In this document: positions 34,700 to 41,924 of the stretch, piece by piece
How positions within the stretch are numbered: the first letter of the stretch is position 1
How the letters are laid out: the number at the start of each line of letters is the position of its first letter
Assembly (NCBI GenBank): GCA_033764335.1
Contig: JANRJC010000027.1
Span: 1-64,000 of the forward strand
Source: JAGQVA01 sp033764335
Lineage (GTDB): Bacteria > Bacteroidota > Bacteroidia > J057
Length of the DNA: 64,000 bases
Reading direction: 5' to 3'
Made by a program: the position numbers and the translations under genes
Notes under the pieces: model-generated
Told to the model about the DNA's origin: nothing
Database searches by the model: none
The model's input: the letters and a program-made list of their open reading frames with translations, nothing else

Positions 34700-35455
34700 T
34701 TATTGCCTGACTAATTTCCTCAATGGCGAATGAATATCGTCCAACACTATTGCCGATTTTTTTTGATAAAAATCATCCTCCGGATTCTGAATAAGGGCTT
34801 CAAAGGTTTTTTGAGCGGAATCTGTCTCCCCCGCAGCCAGCAACGCCAGTCCCTTGTACCAACTCACCTGAGGAGTTTGCCGGGGGGATTTTGAGAGCAC
34901 TTCAATGGCTTCCTGATACTGGTTTTGAGCAATCAGAGAATTGGCGAGAAACAATAATCCATCTTCATAAAAGATATTTTCCGCCGGAATGGTGCGAAAA
35001 ATGGAGGCAGCTTCTTCGTATTTTTTTTCCGCATAGACTTCGATACCCTGAATAAAAACCGGCAAATCGTCGGAGGTTTGGCTTCTCAGTGTGCCATAAA
35101 GAGGGGGATAGGGGGAAAAAGTGCGTTGGAAAATGGCTTCGTTGCTGTAAGTCTGTGCAAATCCATACACTGACAATATCAGTACCAGCAGACCCGCTGC
35201 AATTCCCGAAACCCAGCCCACTGCTTGGCGGCGGGTTAACCTCCGAGATTGGGTAGCAAGGTTTTGGACTTCTTTTACAAGGTCCTTATGCCGGAATACC
35301 TTAAGGGCTACATACACCCGGCGGTCTTGTTCCCATTCAAGGAAAAGCGCAGGGTTTTGCGCAAGTTCAAGTTCAAAGTTTTTTTTCTCTTCCGGAGACA
35401 ACTGATTTTCCAGATAGGCTTCCAATTGTGGGTTTGTATTGTCGTTTTTGTCCAT
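34700..35455 (-). CDS. Anti-sigma-like membrane protein with TPR periplasmic domain
   Basis: The product is 251 residues. The first ~85 residues are cytoplasmic and hydrophilic, with the zinc-less anti-sigma look of an N-terminal helical domain (QLEAYLENQLSPEEKKNFELELAQNP near 9-34). A single membrane helix lies near 78-98 (GWVSGIAAGLLVLILSVYGF). The periplasmic part (~130-240) holds TPR-like repeats (EEAASIFRTIP, LAGETDSAQKTFEALIQNP). It starts 12 bases after the ECF sigma gene ends and lies upstream of susC, so it very likely holds that sigma factor inactive. It is not a FecR-type protein. The TPR segment suggests signalling through protein contact. Confidence 0.75.
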   Translation of the reverse strand: MDKNDNTNPQLEAYLENQLSPEEKKNFELELAQNPALFLEWEQDRRVYVALKVFRHKDLVKEVQNLATQSRRLTRRQAVGWVSGIAAGLLVLILSVYGFAQTYSNEAIFQRTFSPYPPLYGTLRSQTSDDLPVFIQGIEVYAEKKYEEAASIFRTIPAENIFYEDGLLFLANSLIAQNQYQEAIEVLSKSPRQTPQVSWYKGLALLAAGETDSAQKTFEALIQNPEDDFYQKKSAIVLDDIHSPLRKLVRQ

Positions 35456-35467
35456 CTTTGAGGAATT

Positions 35468-36055
35468 TTAATCGTTTTTTATCCATTCTTCAAGCACTTC
35501 GCGGAGAGCAGGATCGTTGCCGATGAGACCGGCAATTTTTTTCAAACAGCGACTTTTGACATTTCTGACCACAACTGCATTCTCGTAGTTCAGTTGTTCG
35601 GCGATTTCCTGCATGGAATATTTACGCATCCACAATCGCAGTATTTCGCGGCATTGGGGCGGAAGTTTTTCCAGCATCTGTTCCACCGAATCACGAAGTT
35701 GCTCATCTATATAGTCTATTTCGGGATTAGTGGCATGTGTTTCATTTCCGGAGAAATGATTCACATACCGCTCGTCCCGGGCTGAGCGCGCATGCCGACG
35801 CAGGCAGAGATTGTGAGCAATTGCCCAGAGGTAGGTTGCCAATGAGCTTTTTCCGGAAAACCTCCCGTCCAAAACATTTTCCACCAAAATCACCAGTGTT
35901 TCATGGAAGATGTCTTCGGCTTCCGAACCCATGTCTTTCCGGAGCCTTCCGATCATTTCCCTTCGATGCCGGTCGTAGAGAATCCGAAGCGCTTTTGACA
36001 ACGCTTCTCCCCCTTGGCAGATCATGCCTGTTATATCCTCGTCTGAGTGGCGCAC
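35468..36055 (-). CDS. ECF-type RNA polymerase sigma factor
   Basis: The 195-residue product begins at a GTG. Region 2 spans about residues 20-95, with DIFHETLVILVEN as the helix 2.3/2.4 neighbourhood and YLWAIAHNLCLRRHA at ~83-97. Region 4 spans ~125-185 with EKLPPQCREILRLW followed by a helix-turn-helix (SMQEIAEQLNYENAVVVRNVKSRCLKKI). Such sigma factors redirect RNA polymerase to stress or uptake genes. The anti-sigma-like gene follows by 12 bases and susC/susD lie further downstream, so the sigma factor probably drives that locus in response to a surface or periplasmic signal. Confidence 0.92.
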   Translation of the reverse strand: MRHSDEDITGMICQGGEALSKALRILYDRHRREMIGRLRKDMGSEAEDIFHETLVILVENVLDGRFSGKSSLATYLWAIAHNLCLRRHARSARDERYVNHFSGNETHATNPEIDYIDEQLRDSVEQMLEKLPPQCREILRLWMRKYSMQEIAEQLNYENAVVVRNVKSRCLKKIAGLIGNDPALREVLEEWIKND

Positions 36056-36142
36056 AGTTATACATTAGTCAACGAGCGGCCAAAAACGTAAACAGCTAAA
36101 GGCAATTTTTTTTAAAAAAAATTACAATCTCCTTCGACAACC

Positions 36143-37294
36143 TCAAAAAGCCCTTTCATACAACTGCCGGAAATCCTCCCGGCTCACCGGTTTAGGATTA
36201 TTGGGATGAGCAAAATCCGCAATCGCCAGATCCGAAAGTGGCTCCAGGTGTTCTTGCTTCACCCCACATTCCGACAATTTCCGAGGGAGGCCAATTTTTT
36301 GATTCAATACAAACAGTGCCTCGATGACGGATTCCCCCGCCGTACTGCCGAGGTCCATGGCAAGGGCAATACGCCGGAAACGATCTTCCAGCCCGGGCAG
36401 ATTAAACTCCATGCCATAAGGAAGGTTGACGGCATTAGCCAGACCATGATGCATATCCAGAAGGGTGGAAAGCGGGTGCGCAAGCGAGTGTACGACGCCC
36501 AGGCCTTTTTGAAAAGCAGTTGCTCCCATCATTGAAGCAATCAACATTTTGGCACGGGACTCCGGCGTCGGGCGATTGACGGCTTCTTCGATGGATTCGG
36601 CGATGAGGCGAATGCCTTCCAGCGCAATTCCATCGGCCATCGGGTGAAATCCTTTTGCCAGAAATGCCTCGATATTGTGGGTAAAAGCATCCATACCTGT
36701 AGCCGCCGTAATATGCGGAGGAAGATCATAAGTAAGTACCGGGTCGGCAAATACTTGCTTGGCCATCAGTTTGGGCGCAAACAGAATGCGTTTTCGTTTG
36801 GTATCATCTTCCGAAATAATTGCACTGCGCCCTACCTCACTACCGGTTCCCGATGTCGTAGGCACAGTTACAAAGTGAGGCACATCTTCCGTTACATACT
36901 GATCTCCACCGATGAGGTCGTCGTAGTCAAACAAATCGCGATGATGATTGACGCGAAGCACAATCGCCCGGGCAACATCAAGACCGGCACCGCCACCAAT
37001 ACCTACTACGGAATCGCGGTCGGTCGCATGGTAAAGTTTACCGCCCTTGAGCACATCCGACTTTACCGGATTGGCGTGAATGTCCGAAAACACCTCTACA
37101 CTTATACCCTTGGATTGAAGGCTGGTGATGATTTTTTTGAAAAAATCCAGTTTTGCCACATTTGGATCGGTAACCACCAAAGGCCGAAGGAGGCTATGAT
37201 GGTAAAGATAATCCGGTAACTCTGAAATTACCCCCACACCAAACCGGATGGGCGTGGGATAGTTAAATGACCGGGGATTTGTTATTAAGGACAT
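36143..37294 (-). CDS. Iron-containing alcohol dehydrogenase
   Basis: This 383-residue protein belongs to the group III (iron-dependent) alcohol dehydrogenases. It has the NAD-binding GGGAGLDVARAI near residues 97-108, TVPTTSGTGSEV near 143-154, and metal ligands in GMDAFTHNIEA (Asp and His, ~200-210), VHSLAHPLSTLLDMHHG (two His, ~268-285). It would interconvert an alcohol and an aldehyde with NAD(P)H in the cytoplasm; the natural substrate is uncertain and could be butanol, 1,3-propanediol or lactaldehyde-type. It follows the phosphofructokinase gene by 10 bases on the same strand, suggesting shared transcription. Confidence 0.92.
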   Translation of the reverse strand: MSLITNPRSFNYPTPIRFGVGVISELPDYLYHHSLLRPLVVTDPNVAKLDFFKKIITSLQSKGISVEVFSDIHANPVKSDVLKGGKLYHATDRDSVVGIGGGAGLDVARAIVLRVNHHRDLFDYDDLIGGDQYVTEDVPHFVTVPTTSGTGSEVGRSAIISEDDTKRKRILFAPKLMAKQVFADPVLTYDLPPHITAATGMDAFTHNIEAFLAKGFHPMADGIALEGIRLIAESIEEAVNRPTPESRAKMLIASMMGATAFQKGLGVVHSLAHPLSTLLDMHHGLANAVNLPYGMEFNLPGLEDRFRRIALAMDLGSTAGESVIEALFVLNQKIGLPRKLSECGVKQEHLEPLSDLAIADFAHPNNPKPVSREDFRQLYERAF

Positions 37295-37304
37295 AGATTA
37301 TAGG

Positions 37305-38402
37305 TTATTCGCCAAAACTAATACCAGTGCCTTTGGCTGTTTTTACCAGAAAAGAATCGCGATTGACGTAATTATAGGTAGTGGTAGCTTCGGTAAGCGA
37401 AACATCAATGATGGTATTGTTGCGGTAAGCAGCCATTCGTCCAAACTTACCGTCGAGCACCATTTCGAATGCTTTGACGCCAAACTGGGTAGCCAGTACC
37501 CGGTCGAATGCCACCGGAGTACCACCGCGTTGAACGTGCCCGAGGACGGTAACGCGGCAGTCTGCCTTGAGGCCTGCGTGTTGAATTTCTTCCACCAGGC
37601 GATAACCACATCCGCCGAGGCGGACATGTTTGTAGCCAATCTCACCCGACTCCGAGGCGACCACACTTCCGCCTTCGGGGAAAGCACCTTCCGCCATGAC
37701 GATATTCACAAACCCCCTCCGCTGGTGATAGCGGGAGCGGATTTTTTCCACCACTTTTTCAATATTATAGGGAATTTCCGGAATCAGGCAGATTTCCGCA
37801 CCGCCCGCAATCGCGGTATGAAGGGCAATCCACCCCGCGTCACGACCCATTACTTCCATGACCATCACACGGTTATGACTTTCGGCGGTCGTGACTAGTT
37901 TGTCAAAACTTTCCGTTGCTACCTGTACCGCTGTCTGGAAACCAAAAGTATAATCGGTGGAAGAAAGGTCATTGTCAATGGTTTTGGGCACACCGACAAT
38001 GTTGAGGCCCTGTTCGAAGAGTTTTTGCGAAATTTTCTGCGAACCATCTCCGCCGATACTGATCACCGCGTCAAAGCCCATATTTTTCAGTTTTTCGAGC
38101 ATCCAGCCGGAGCGATCTTCTGCGACCCAGGTGCCATCGGTTTGCTGAACCGGCCATTCGAAAGGGCCGGCCTTATTGGTCGTGCCGATAATGGTACCAC
38201 CGCGGACATGAATACCTGCCACCGTATGTTCATCAAGGCGAACAAGTTCCATGGGTTCGCGAAGAATCCCGTTGTAGGCTTCGATGCTGCCATAGACTTC
38301 CCAGTTTTCTTCCTGCAAGGATCTTTTGACAATCGCGCGAATGACGGCATTAAGTCCGGGACAATCCCCTCCGCCTGTCGCTATCAGGAGTTTTTTCTTC
38401 AT
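37305..38402 (-). CDS. pfkA: 6-phosphofructokinase, mixed-motif type
   Basis: The 365-residue product has GGGDCPGLNAVIRA near residues 10-23, GGDGSQ near 117-122, PKTIDNDL near 139-146 and MEVMGRDAGWIALH near 181-194. It phosphorylates fructose 6-phosphate in glycolysis. The phosphoryl-donor residues are mixed. The GGDGS glycine is typical of ATP enzymes, while the lysine of PKTIDND is the residue found in pyrophosphate enzymes (E. coli ATP-PfkA has a Gly there). Enzymes with this Gly/Lys pair are known and several use ATP, so ATP is the better guess but not certain. The alcohol dehydrogenase gene lies 10 bases downstream. Confidence 0.92.
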   Translation of the reverse strand: MKKKLLIATGGGDCPGLNAVIRAIVKRSLQEENWEVYGSIEAYNGILREPMELVRLDEHTVAGIHVRGGTIIGTTNKAGPFEWPVQQTDGTWVAEDRSGWMLEKLKNMGFDAVISIGGDGSQKISQKLFEQGLNIVGVPKTIDNDLSSTDYTFGFQTAVQVATESFDKLVTTAESHNRVMVMEVMGRDAGWIALHTAIAGGAEICLIPEIPYNIEKVVEKIRSRYHQRRGFVNIVMAEGAFPEGGSVVASESGEIGYKHVRLGGCGYRLVEEIQHAGLKADCRVTVLGHVQRGGTPVAFDRVLATQFGVKAFEMVLDGKFGRMAAYRNNTIIDVSLTEATTTYNYVNRDSFLVKTAKGTGISFGE

Positions 38403-39158
38403 GTATAAGTGCTATTAATAATTCGGCTGCAAGGTAAGAGGTTATAACCTGAATCACCAGAAAAAAGCAATTCAATCCCATCAATTGACAGGGGAAGAGT
38501 GTTGGGAGAAACGGTATAAAAGAAGCCCTCTTATTACATCGGCTTCCCGCACCCGATATTTTTGTATGGAAAATACGTTTTCATGTTTCTTGTTTGAGGT
38601 TATTTGCTGAAAGAAAACCTTTCAAAGAAGAAATTTCTCCCGCAAAATTCAGTATTTATCTCCTGAAAAAGTTGGCTATTATTGATTGTTTAGGGGTAAA
38701 AATTTTATACGAAAAATCATAAAGTTTTTTAAAAATATGATCCATTAGAAAATTAAAAAATCGTTTAATCTATTCAGGAAATGTTTTTATACATAAAATG
38801 GTGTCGCATCCGTTATATGATTTAGGCAGATGAAATATTTCCGGATATTTAATCTTTGCCGGAAAGTTGTAATTAATCCGGCTTTTGAGTGTATGCCTGC
38901 GGGATAAATGGATGGGAGAACAGACTTGAGGAAGGATGAAAGAATTTGACCAAATCCCTATCCTTACACCCGCCGATATTCAACAAAATGCACAGGGTTT
39001 GCGCATAAAGTCAAACATTCCCTGCCAAACCTTACAGTTTTCGGGGGAAGTATCAGGTTCGTATTTTTGATGGGATAAAAAAAATGGGTTACTTCAAACT
39101 GTTTTTCTTGCTGATCAATCTTGGGGTTACCAACCTTCTATATCTAACCATAAACCGA
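38403..39158. other. Long AT-rich intergenic region between pfkA and the SPOR gene
   Basis: About 750 bases without a convincing gene. 38570-38830 is very AT-rich, with A/T runs and frequent stops in all frames. A candidate 44-codon ORF at 38936-39070 has a GAGGAAGG sequence before its ATG but no recognised product, and it overlaps the promoter of the next gene. An in-frame ATG at 39084 could extend the SPOR protein upstream. No tRNA or clear riboswitch fold was seen. Confidence 0.6.
39039..39069 (+). promoter_or_regulatory. Promoter, -33 TTTC / -7 TATTTTTG
   Basis: TATTTTTG (39062-39069) fits TAnnTTTG exactly. TTTC (39039-39042) lies 19 bases upstream, one mismatch from the -33 TTTG. Transcription would begin near 39075. 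Confidence 0.6.
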
Positions 39159-40019
39159 ATGATGAAGCGATTTCATATTCTCACTTTGCTCTTGATGATG
39201 GCAAGTGCCCTGATAGCCGAAGAACGCACCTCAATTACTTTTTTTCAGGGAACTTTTGAACAACTGAAAACACGGGCACAGGAAGAACGCAAACCTTTTT
39301 TTATAAGCTTTCATACCGCATGGAGTACTCCCTGCCAGAATATGACGCTTTATACTTATACAAATCCTGATCTCATTACCTACGTGCAGGACAATTACCT
39401 GGCTTTTCAGGTGGATGCCGAATCCCCCGACCGGGGGGAAAGCGATCTGGCACAGGAGTTTGATGTCATCTTTTTTCCGACAATCATTGTCTTTAATGAT
39501 AAAGCAGAGGTCGTCAGCAAATTTTCAGGTTTTAAAAATGCCGCCGATTTGAAATCCCAACTGGTGGAATTTCGCCGGGTCTCAGAGGAAAAACCTTTAA
39601 CTGAAAATAAACCCGCTGTATCCTTCCTCAAGCCCGCTGTACCTAAACCGGCACCGACAACCAGCCCAGCATCCACTACCGCCAAAGAAAAAACAGCTAC
39701 CCTTAAAACGACAAAAGATCTCGTCAATACCGATGTGGGTCTGTTCCGAATGAGTTTGGAAGAAGAAAAATCGAGTGGCTACGGCGTACAAGTAGGTGTT
39801 TTTGGTGACTACGCCAATGTCATGCGCGAAGTGTCTGCGCTGGAAATTGTCTATAAACAGTCGGTGATGGTAAGTATCAGCAAACTGAACAACAATACCG
39901 TCTTCAAAGTCCTCGTGGGGCCTTTCGACTCCCAAAGCCAGGCAGTAGGGTTTCAGAAATTATTTCAGGAGCGCGAAAGCCGAACCGCCATGATCGTGAA
40001 TCTGGATACGTATAAATAA
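39159..40019 (+). CDS. Exported thioredoxin-fold protein with C-terminal SPOR domain
   Basis: From the ATG at 39159 (or 39162) the product is ~286 residues with a signal peptide (MKRFHILTLLLMMASALIA). An in-frame ATG at 39084 would add 25 hydrophobic residues. Residues ~25-130 look like a thioredoxin fold (KPFFISFHTAWSTPCQNM, FFPTIIVFNDKAEVV). The usual CxxC is reduced to S-T-P-C, so a disulfide cycle is not possible at that site; the cis-Pro region FFPT is kept. A Pro/Thr-rich linker (~150-190) leads to a SPOR-type peptidoglycan-binding domain (~205-285: YGVQVGVFGDYANV, FKVLVGPFDSQSQA). It is probably a periplasmic protein held at septal peptidoglycan. Confidence 0.8.
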   Translation: MMKRFHILTLLLMMASALIAEERTSITFFQGTFEQLKTRAQEERKPFFISFHTAWSTPCQNMTLYTYTNPDLITYVQDNYLAFQVDAESPDRGESDLAQEFDVIFFPTIIVFNDKAEVVSKFSGFKNAADLKSQLVEFRRVSEEKPLTENKPAVSFLKPAVPKPAPTTSPASTTAKEKTATLKTTKDLVNTDVGLFRMSLEEEKSSGYGVQVGVFGDYANVMREVSALEIVYKQSVMVSISKLNNNTVFKVLVGPFDSQSQAVGFQKLFQERESRTAMIVNLDTYK

Positions 40020-40041
40020 ATTGTATGTAATTCAAAAGCAC

Positions 40042-40073
40042 AAAAATCCATCTCTGGCCAGAGATGGATTTTT
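40042..40073. terminator. 16-bp palindromic bidirectional terminator
   Basis: Bases 40042-40057 and 40058-40073 are exact reverse complements (AAAAATCCATCTCTGG and its complement), with A and T runs on the outer ends. It lies 22 bases after the SPOR gene and just before the higBA promoter. Confidence 0.88.
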
Positions 40074-40081
40074 TCAAATAT

Positions 40082-40114
40082 TTTGAACCATATTGGTAAC
40101 ATTTCGTACCTTTG
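40082..40114 (+). promoter_or_regulatory. higBA promoter, -33 TTTG / -7 TACCTTTG
   Basis: TTTG (40082-40085) and TACCTTTG (40107-40114) match both consensus boxes, 21 bases apart. The predicted start site (~40120) is at or just before the higB ATG at 40122, implying a leaderless or nearly leaderless mRNA. Confidence 0.75.
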
Positions 40115-40121
40115 ATTGATC

Positions 40122-40439
40122 ATGAGGGTAATAGCTGTAAGTACACTTCGGAAATTTTGGGAAAAACACTCAAATTCCGAAGAACCATTAAAAGCATGGT
40201 ACGACGAAGTGATTCATTCGGAATGGACTAATTCGAATGAGCTTAAAACAACTTACAAAAGTGCGTCCATAATAAATTCAAAACGGGTTGTATTCAATAT
40301 TAAAGGGAATGATTATCGTTTAGTTGTTGACATTGAATACCGATTAAAAATTATTTTCATCGTTTGGGTAGGAACCCATGGTGAATACGACAAAATTGAT
40401 GTAAAGGCCATTGACTATGTTAAAACCAATAAAAAATAA
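40122..40439 (+). CDS. higB: HigB-type mRNA interferase toxin
   Basis: From the ATG at 40122 the product is 105 residues and has the HigB signature: MRVIAVSTLRKFWEKH at the start, EEPLKAWYDEV near 20-30, YKSASIINSKRVVFNIKGNDYRLVV near 46-70 and GTHGEYDKIDV near 85-95. HigB toxins of the RelE superfamily cut mRNA on the ribosome. The antitoxin gene overlaps the last 23 bases, the toxin-first order typical of higBA. A TTG at 40116 could be used but lies before the predicted transcription start. Confidence 0.92.
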   Translation: MRVIAVSTLRKFWEKHSNSEEPLKAWYDEVIHSEWTNSNELKTTYKSASIINSKRVVFNIKGNDYRLVVDIEYRLKIIFIVWVGTHGEYDKIDVKAIDYVKTNKK

Positions 40440-40776
40440 CGAGCAGTACCTGCTATATTTAGAAAAAGCATATCATCTTATGCAATTGGAGTTACAAGAA
40501 AACACTCCCGAGTCTGACGAATTAGAGATTCTGAGTATTCTTATTGAACAATATGAAAAGGTTCACTTCCCGATTGAGGCGCCAACCCCGATTGAGGCGA
40601 TAAAATTCAGAGTTGAGCAAATGAATATGAAAAAATCAGAACTCGAAAAAATCTTGGGTTACAGGAGCCGAATTAGCGATATATTTTCGGGACGAAGAAA
40701 ACTCAGTCTGGCAATGATCCGGAGGCTTCACGATAAACTCAATATTCCAGCAGAAATTTTGATAAAAGAATACTAA
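40417..40776 (+). CDS. higA: HigA-type helix-turn-helix antitoxin
   Basis: From the ATG at 40417 the product is 119 residues. The first ~60 are acidic and helical; the C-terminal half holds an XRE-type HTH (MKKSELEKILGYRSRISDIFSGRRKLSLAMIRRLHDKL, ~69-106). Bacteroidota HigA proteins have this acidic N-terminal domain plus a C-terminal HTH. It neutralises HigB and represses the shared promoter, probably binding around 40082-40120. Its start overlaps the toxin gene, so synthesis is coupled. A convergent Fe-S protein gene ends 18 bases after it. Confidence 0.9.
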   Translation: MLKPIKNNEQYLLYLEKAYHLMQLELQENTPESDELEILSILIEQYEKVHFPIEAPTPIEAIKFRVEQMNMKKSELEKILGYRSRISDIFSGRRKLSLAMIRRLHDKLNIPAEILIKEY

Positions 40777-40793
40777 GATCATTCCAATACAAA

Positions 40794-41144
40794 TCACGCT
40801 GAAAACGAAGTGCCGCAGCCGCAGCTTGATTTGGCGTTGGGGTTGTTGAAGATAAACCCGCGGTCGTTGAGGCCATATTGATAATCCACTTCCATACCGG
40901 CAAGGTACAAAGCATGCCGACGATCCAACACTACAGCGACGCCGTCTATTTCAAAAATATCGTCAAAGTCCTGCTTTTCATCAAAATCCAGAATATAACT
41001 CATCCCGGCACAACCGCCGCCCTTCACCCCCACCCTCAGGTATTTGTTTGCAGGTATCTGGTCTTTTTCGCGAACGGATTTTAATTCGGTTACTGCGCTT
41101 TCTGTCAGGGTAATTACAGGGGTTTGAACTTCTGCCATTTCCAT
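40794..41144 (-). CDS. A-type iron-sulfur carrier protein (IscA/ErpA/SufA family)
   Basis: The product is 116 residues from the ATG at 41144. A longer frame to 41240 would start inside the promoter. The three cluster-binding cysteines are in place: the GGGCAGMSY motif near residue 44, and the C-terminal SSCGCG near residues 109-114. The protein accepts or carries Fe-S clusters to apo-proteins such as complex I subunits. Length and motifs fit a single-domain A-type carrier. It is divergent from the Crp/Fnr-cydAB genes, and a consensus promoter at 41181-41211 supports the chosen start. ErpA, IscA and SufA cannot be told apart from sequence alone. Confidence 0.92.
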   Translation of the reverse strand: MEMAEVQTPVITLTESAVTELKSVREKDQIPANKYLRVGVKGGGCAGMSYILDFDEKQDFDDIFEIDGVAVVLDRRHALYLAGMEVDYQYGLNDRGFIFNNPNAKSSCGCGTSFSA

Positions 41145-41180
41145 CTTTCTTTTAGTATTACGGATTATCAGCAATGCTTG

Positions 41181-41211
41181 CAAATTTACACATTTTGCAG
41201 CTACCAACAAA
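41181..41211 (-). promoter_or_regulatory. Consensus promoter TTTG-N19-TAAATTTG (minus)
   Basis: On the minus strand, TTTG (41208-41211) and TAAATTTG (41181-41188) match the Bacteroidota -33/-7 boxes exactly, with the canonical 19-base spacing. It gives a leader of about 30 bases before the ATG at 41144. Confidence 0.85.
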
Positions 41212-41276
41212 TACGCCAAAAGTAGTGACAGGTTTCCCAAATTAGCGTAATTTTACCACTCAAACCAGTGCCTACT

Positions 41277-41918
41277 ATGCACGACGAAAACCTGTCCGTA
41301 CTCGTCAGGGAACATTTCCCTCAACTCTCCCACCCCGATCTCCTCAAAGAAATCGCGCAGGTGGGGGTTCTTAAAACCTACGACGCCGGCGAAATCATCA
41401 TGGACTACGGGAGTTATATCCGCATGGTCCCGCTCCTGATCGAAGGTTATATCAAAGTCATGCGCGAAGGCGACGACGGCAATGAATTATTTCTTTACTA
41501 CCTCAACGCCGGCGACGCATGCTCGATGTCTTTCTCCTGCTGCATGATGGAAAAACAGAGTGTCATTCGCACCACTGCGGAAGAACGTTCGGTTATCATC
41601 GGTATTCCCGTAAAATATGCCGAAGAATGGCTCAGTCGGTACGCCCACTGGCGTAATTTCGTCATGCTCTCCTACGACAACCGCATGTTTGAACTAGTAA
41701 AAACCATTGACAATATTGCTTTCCGTAAAATGGACGAACGCCTGCTGGATTACCTCCAGAAAAAAGCAGCCATCGCCGGCGGCAAAGAAGTAAATGCCAC
41801 ACACCAAGAAATCGCTAATGACCTCAACGCCTCCCGCGAGGCCGTTTCCCGCCTGCTCAAACAGCTCGAAACCCTCGGACAGGTATCGTTGGGCCGAAAT
41901 AAAATCCTGTTAACCTGA
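41277..41918 (+). CDS. Crp/Fnr-family transcriptional regulator
   Basis: The product is 213 residues from the ATG at 41277; an in-frame GTG at 41268 adds three. Residues ~15-130 form the cyclic-nucleotide-binding-like beta-roll (YDAGEIIMDYGSYIRMVPLLIEGYIKVM). Residues ~150-213 hold a winged HTH with THQEIANDLNASREAVSRLLKQLE. No N-terminal cysteine cluster of the FNR oxygen-sensing kind is present, although a C-C pair lies in SMSFSCCMM near residue 82. The gene ends 6 bases before cydA, so it probably regulates the bd oxidase, perhaps by redox or NO; the ligand is unknown. Confidence 0.88.
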   Translation: MHDENLSVLVREHFPQLSHPDLLKEIAQVGVLKTYDAGEIIMDYGSYIRMVPLLIEGYIKVMREGDDGNELFLYYLNAGDACSMSFSCCMMEKQSVIRTTAEERSVIIGIPVKYAEEWLSRYAHWRNFVMLSYDNRMFELVKTIDNIAFRKMDERLLDYLQKKAAIAGGKEVNATHQEIANDLNASREAVSRLLKQLETLGQVSLGRNKILLT

Positions 41919-41924
41919 AAACCT

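Noticed and set aside
38936..39070. 44-residue ORF as an annotated gene
   Set aside because: Good ribosome-site-like sequence but no homology cue and overlap with a consensus promoter; kept only as a finding.
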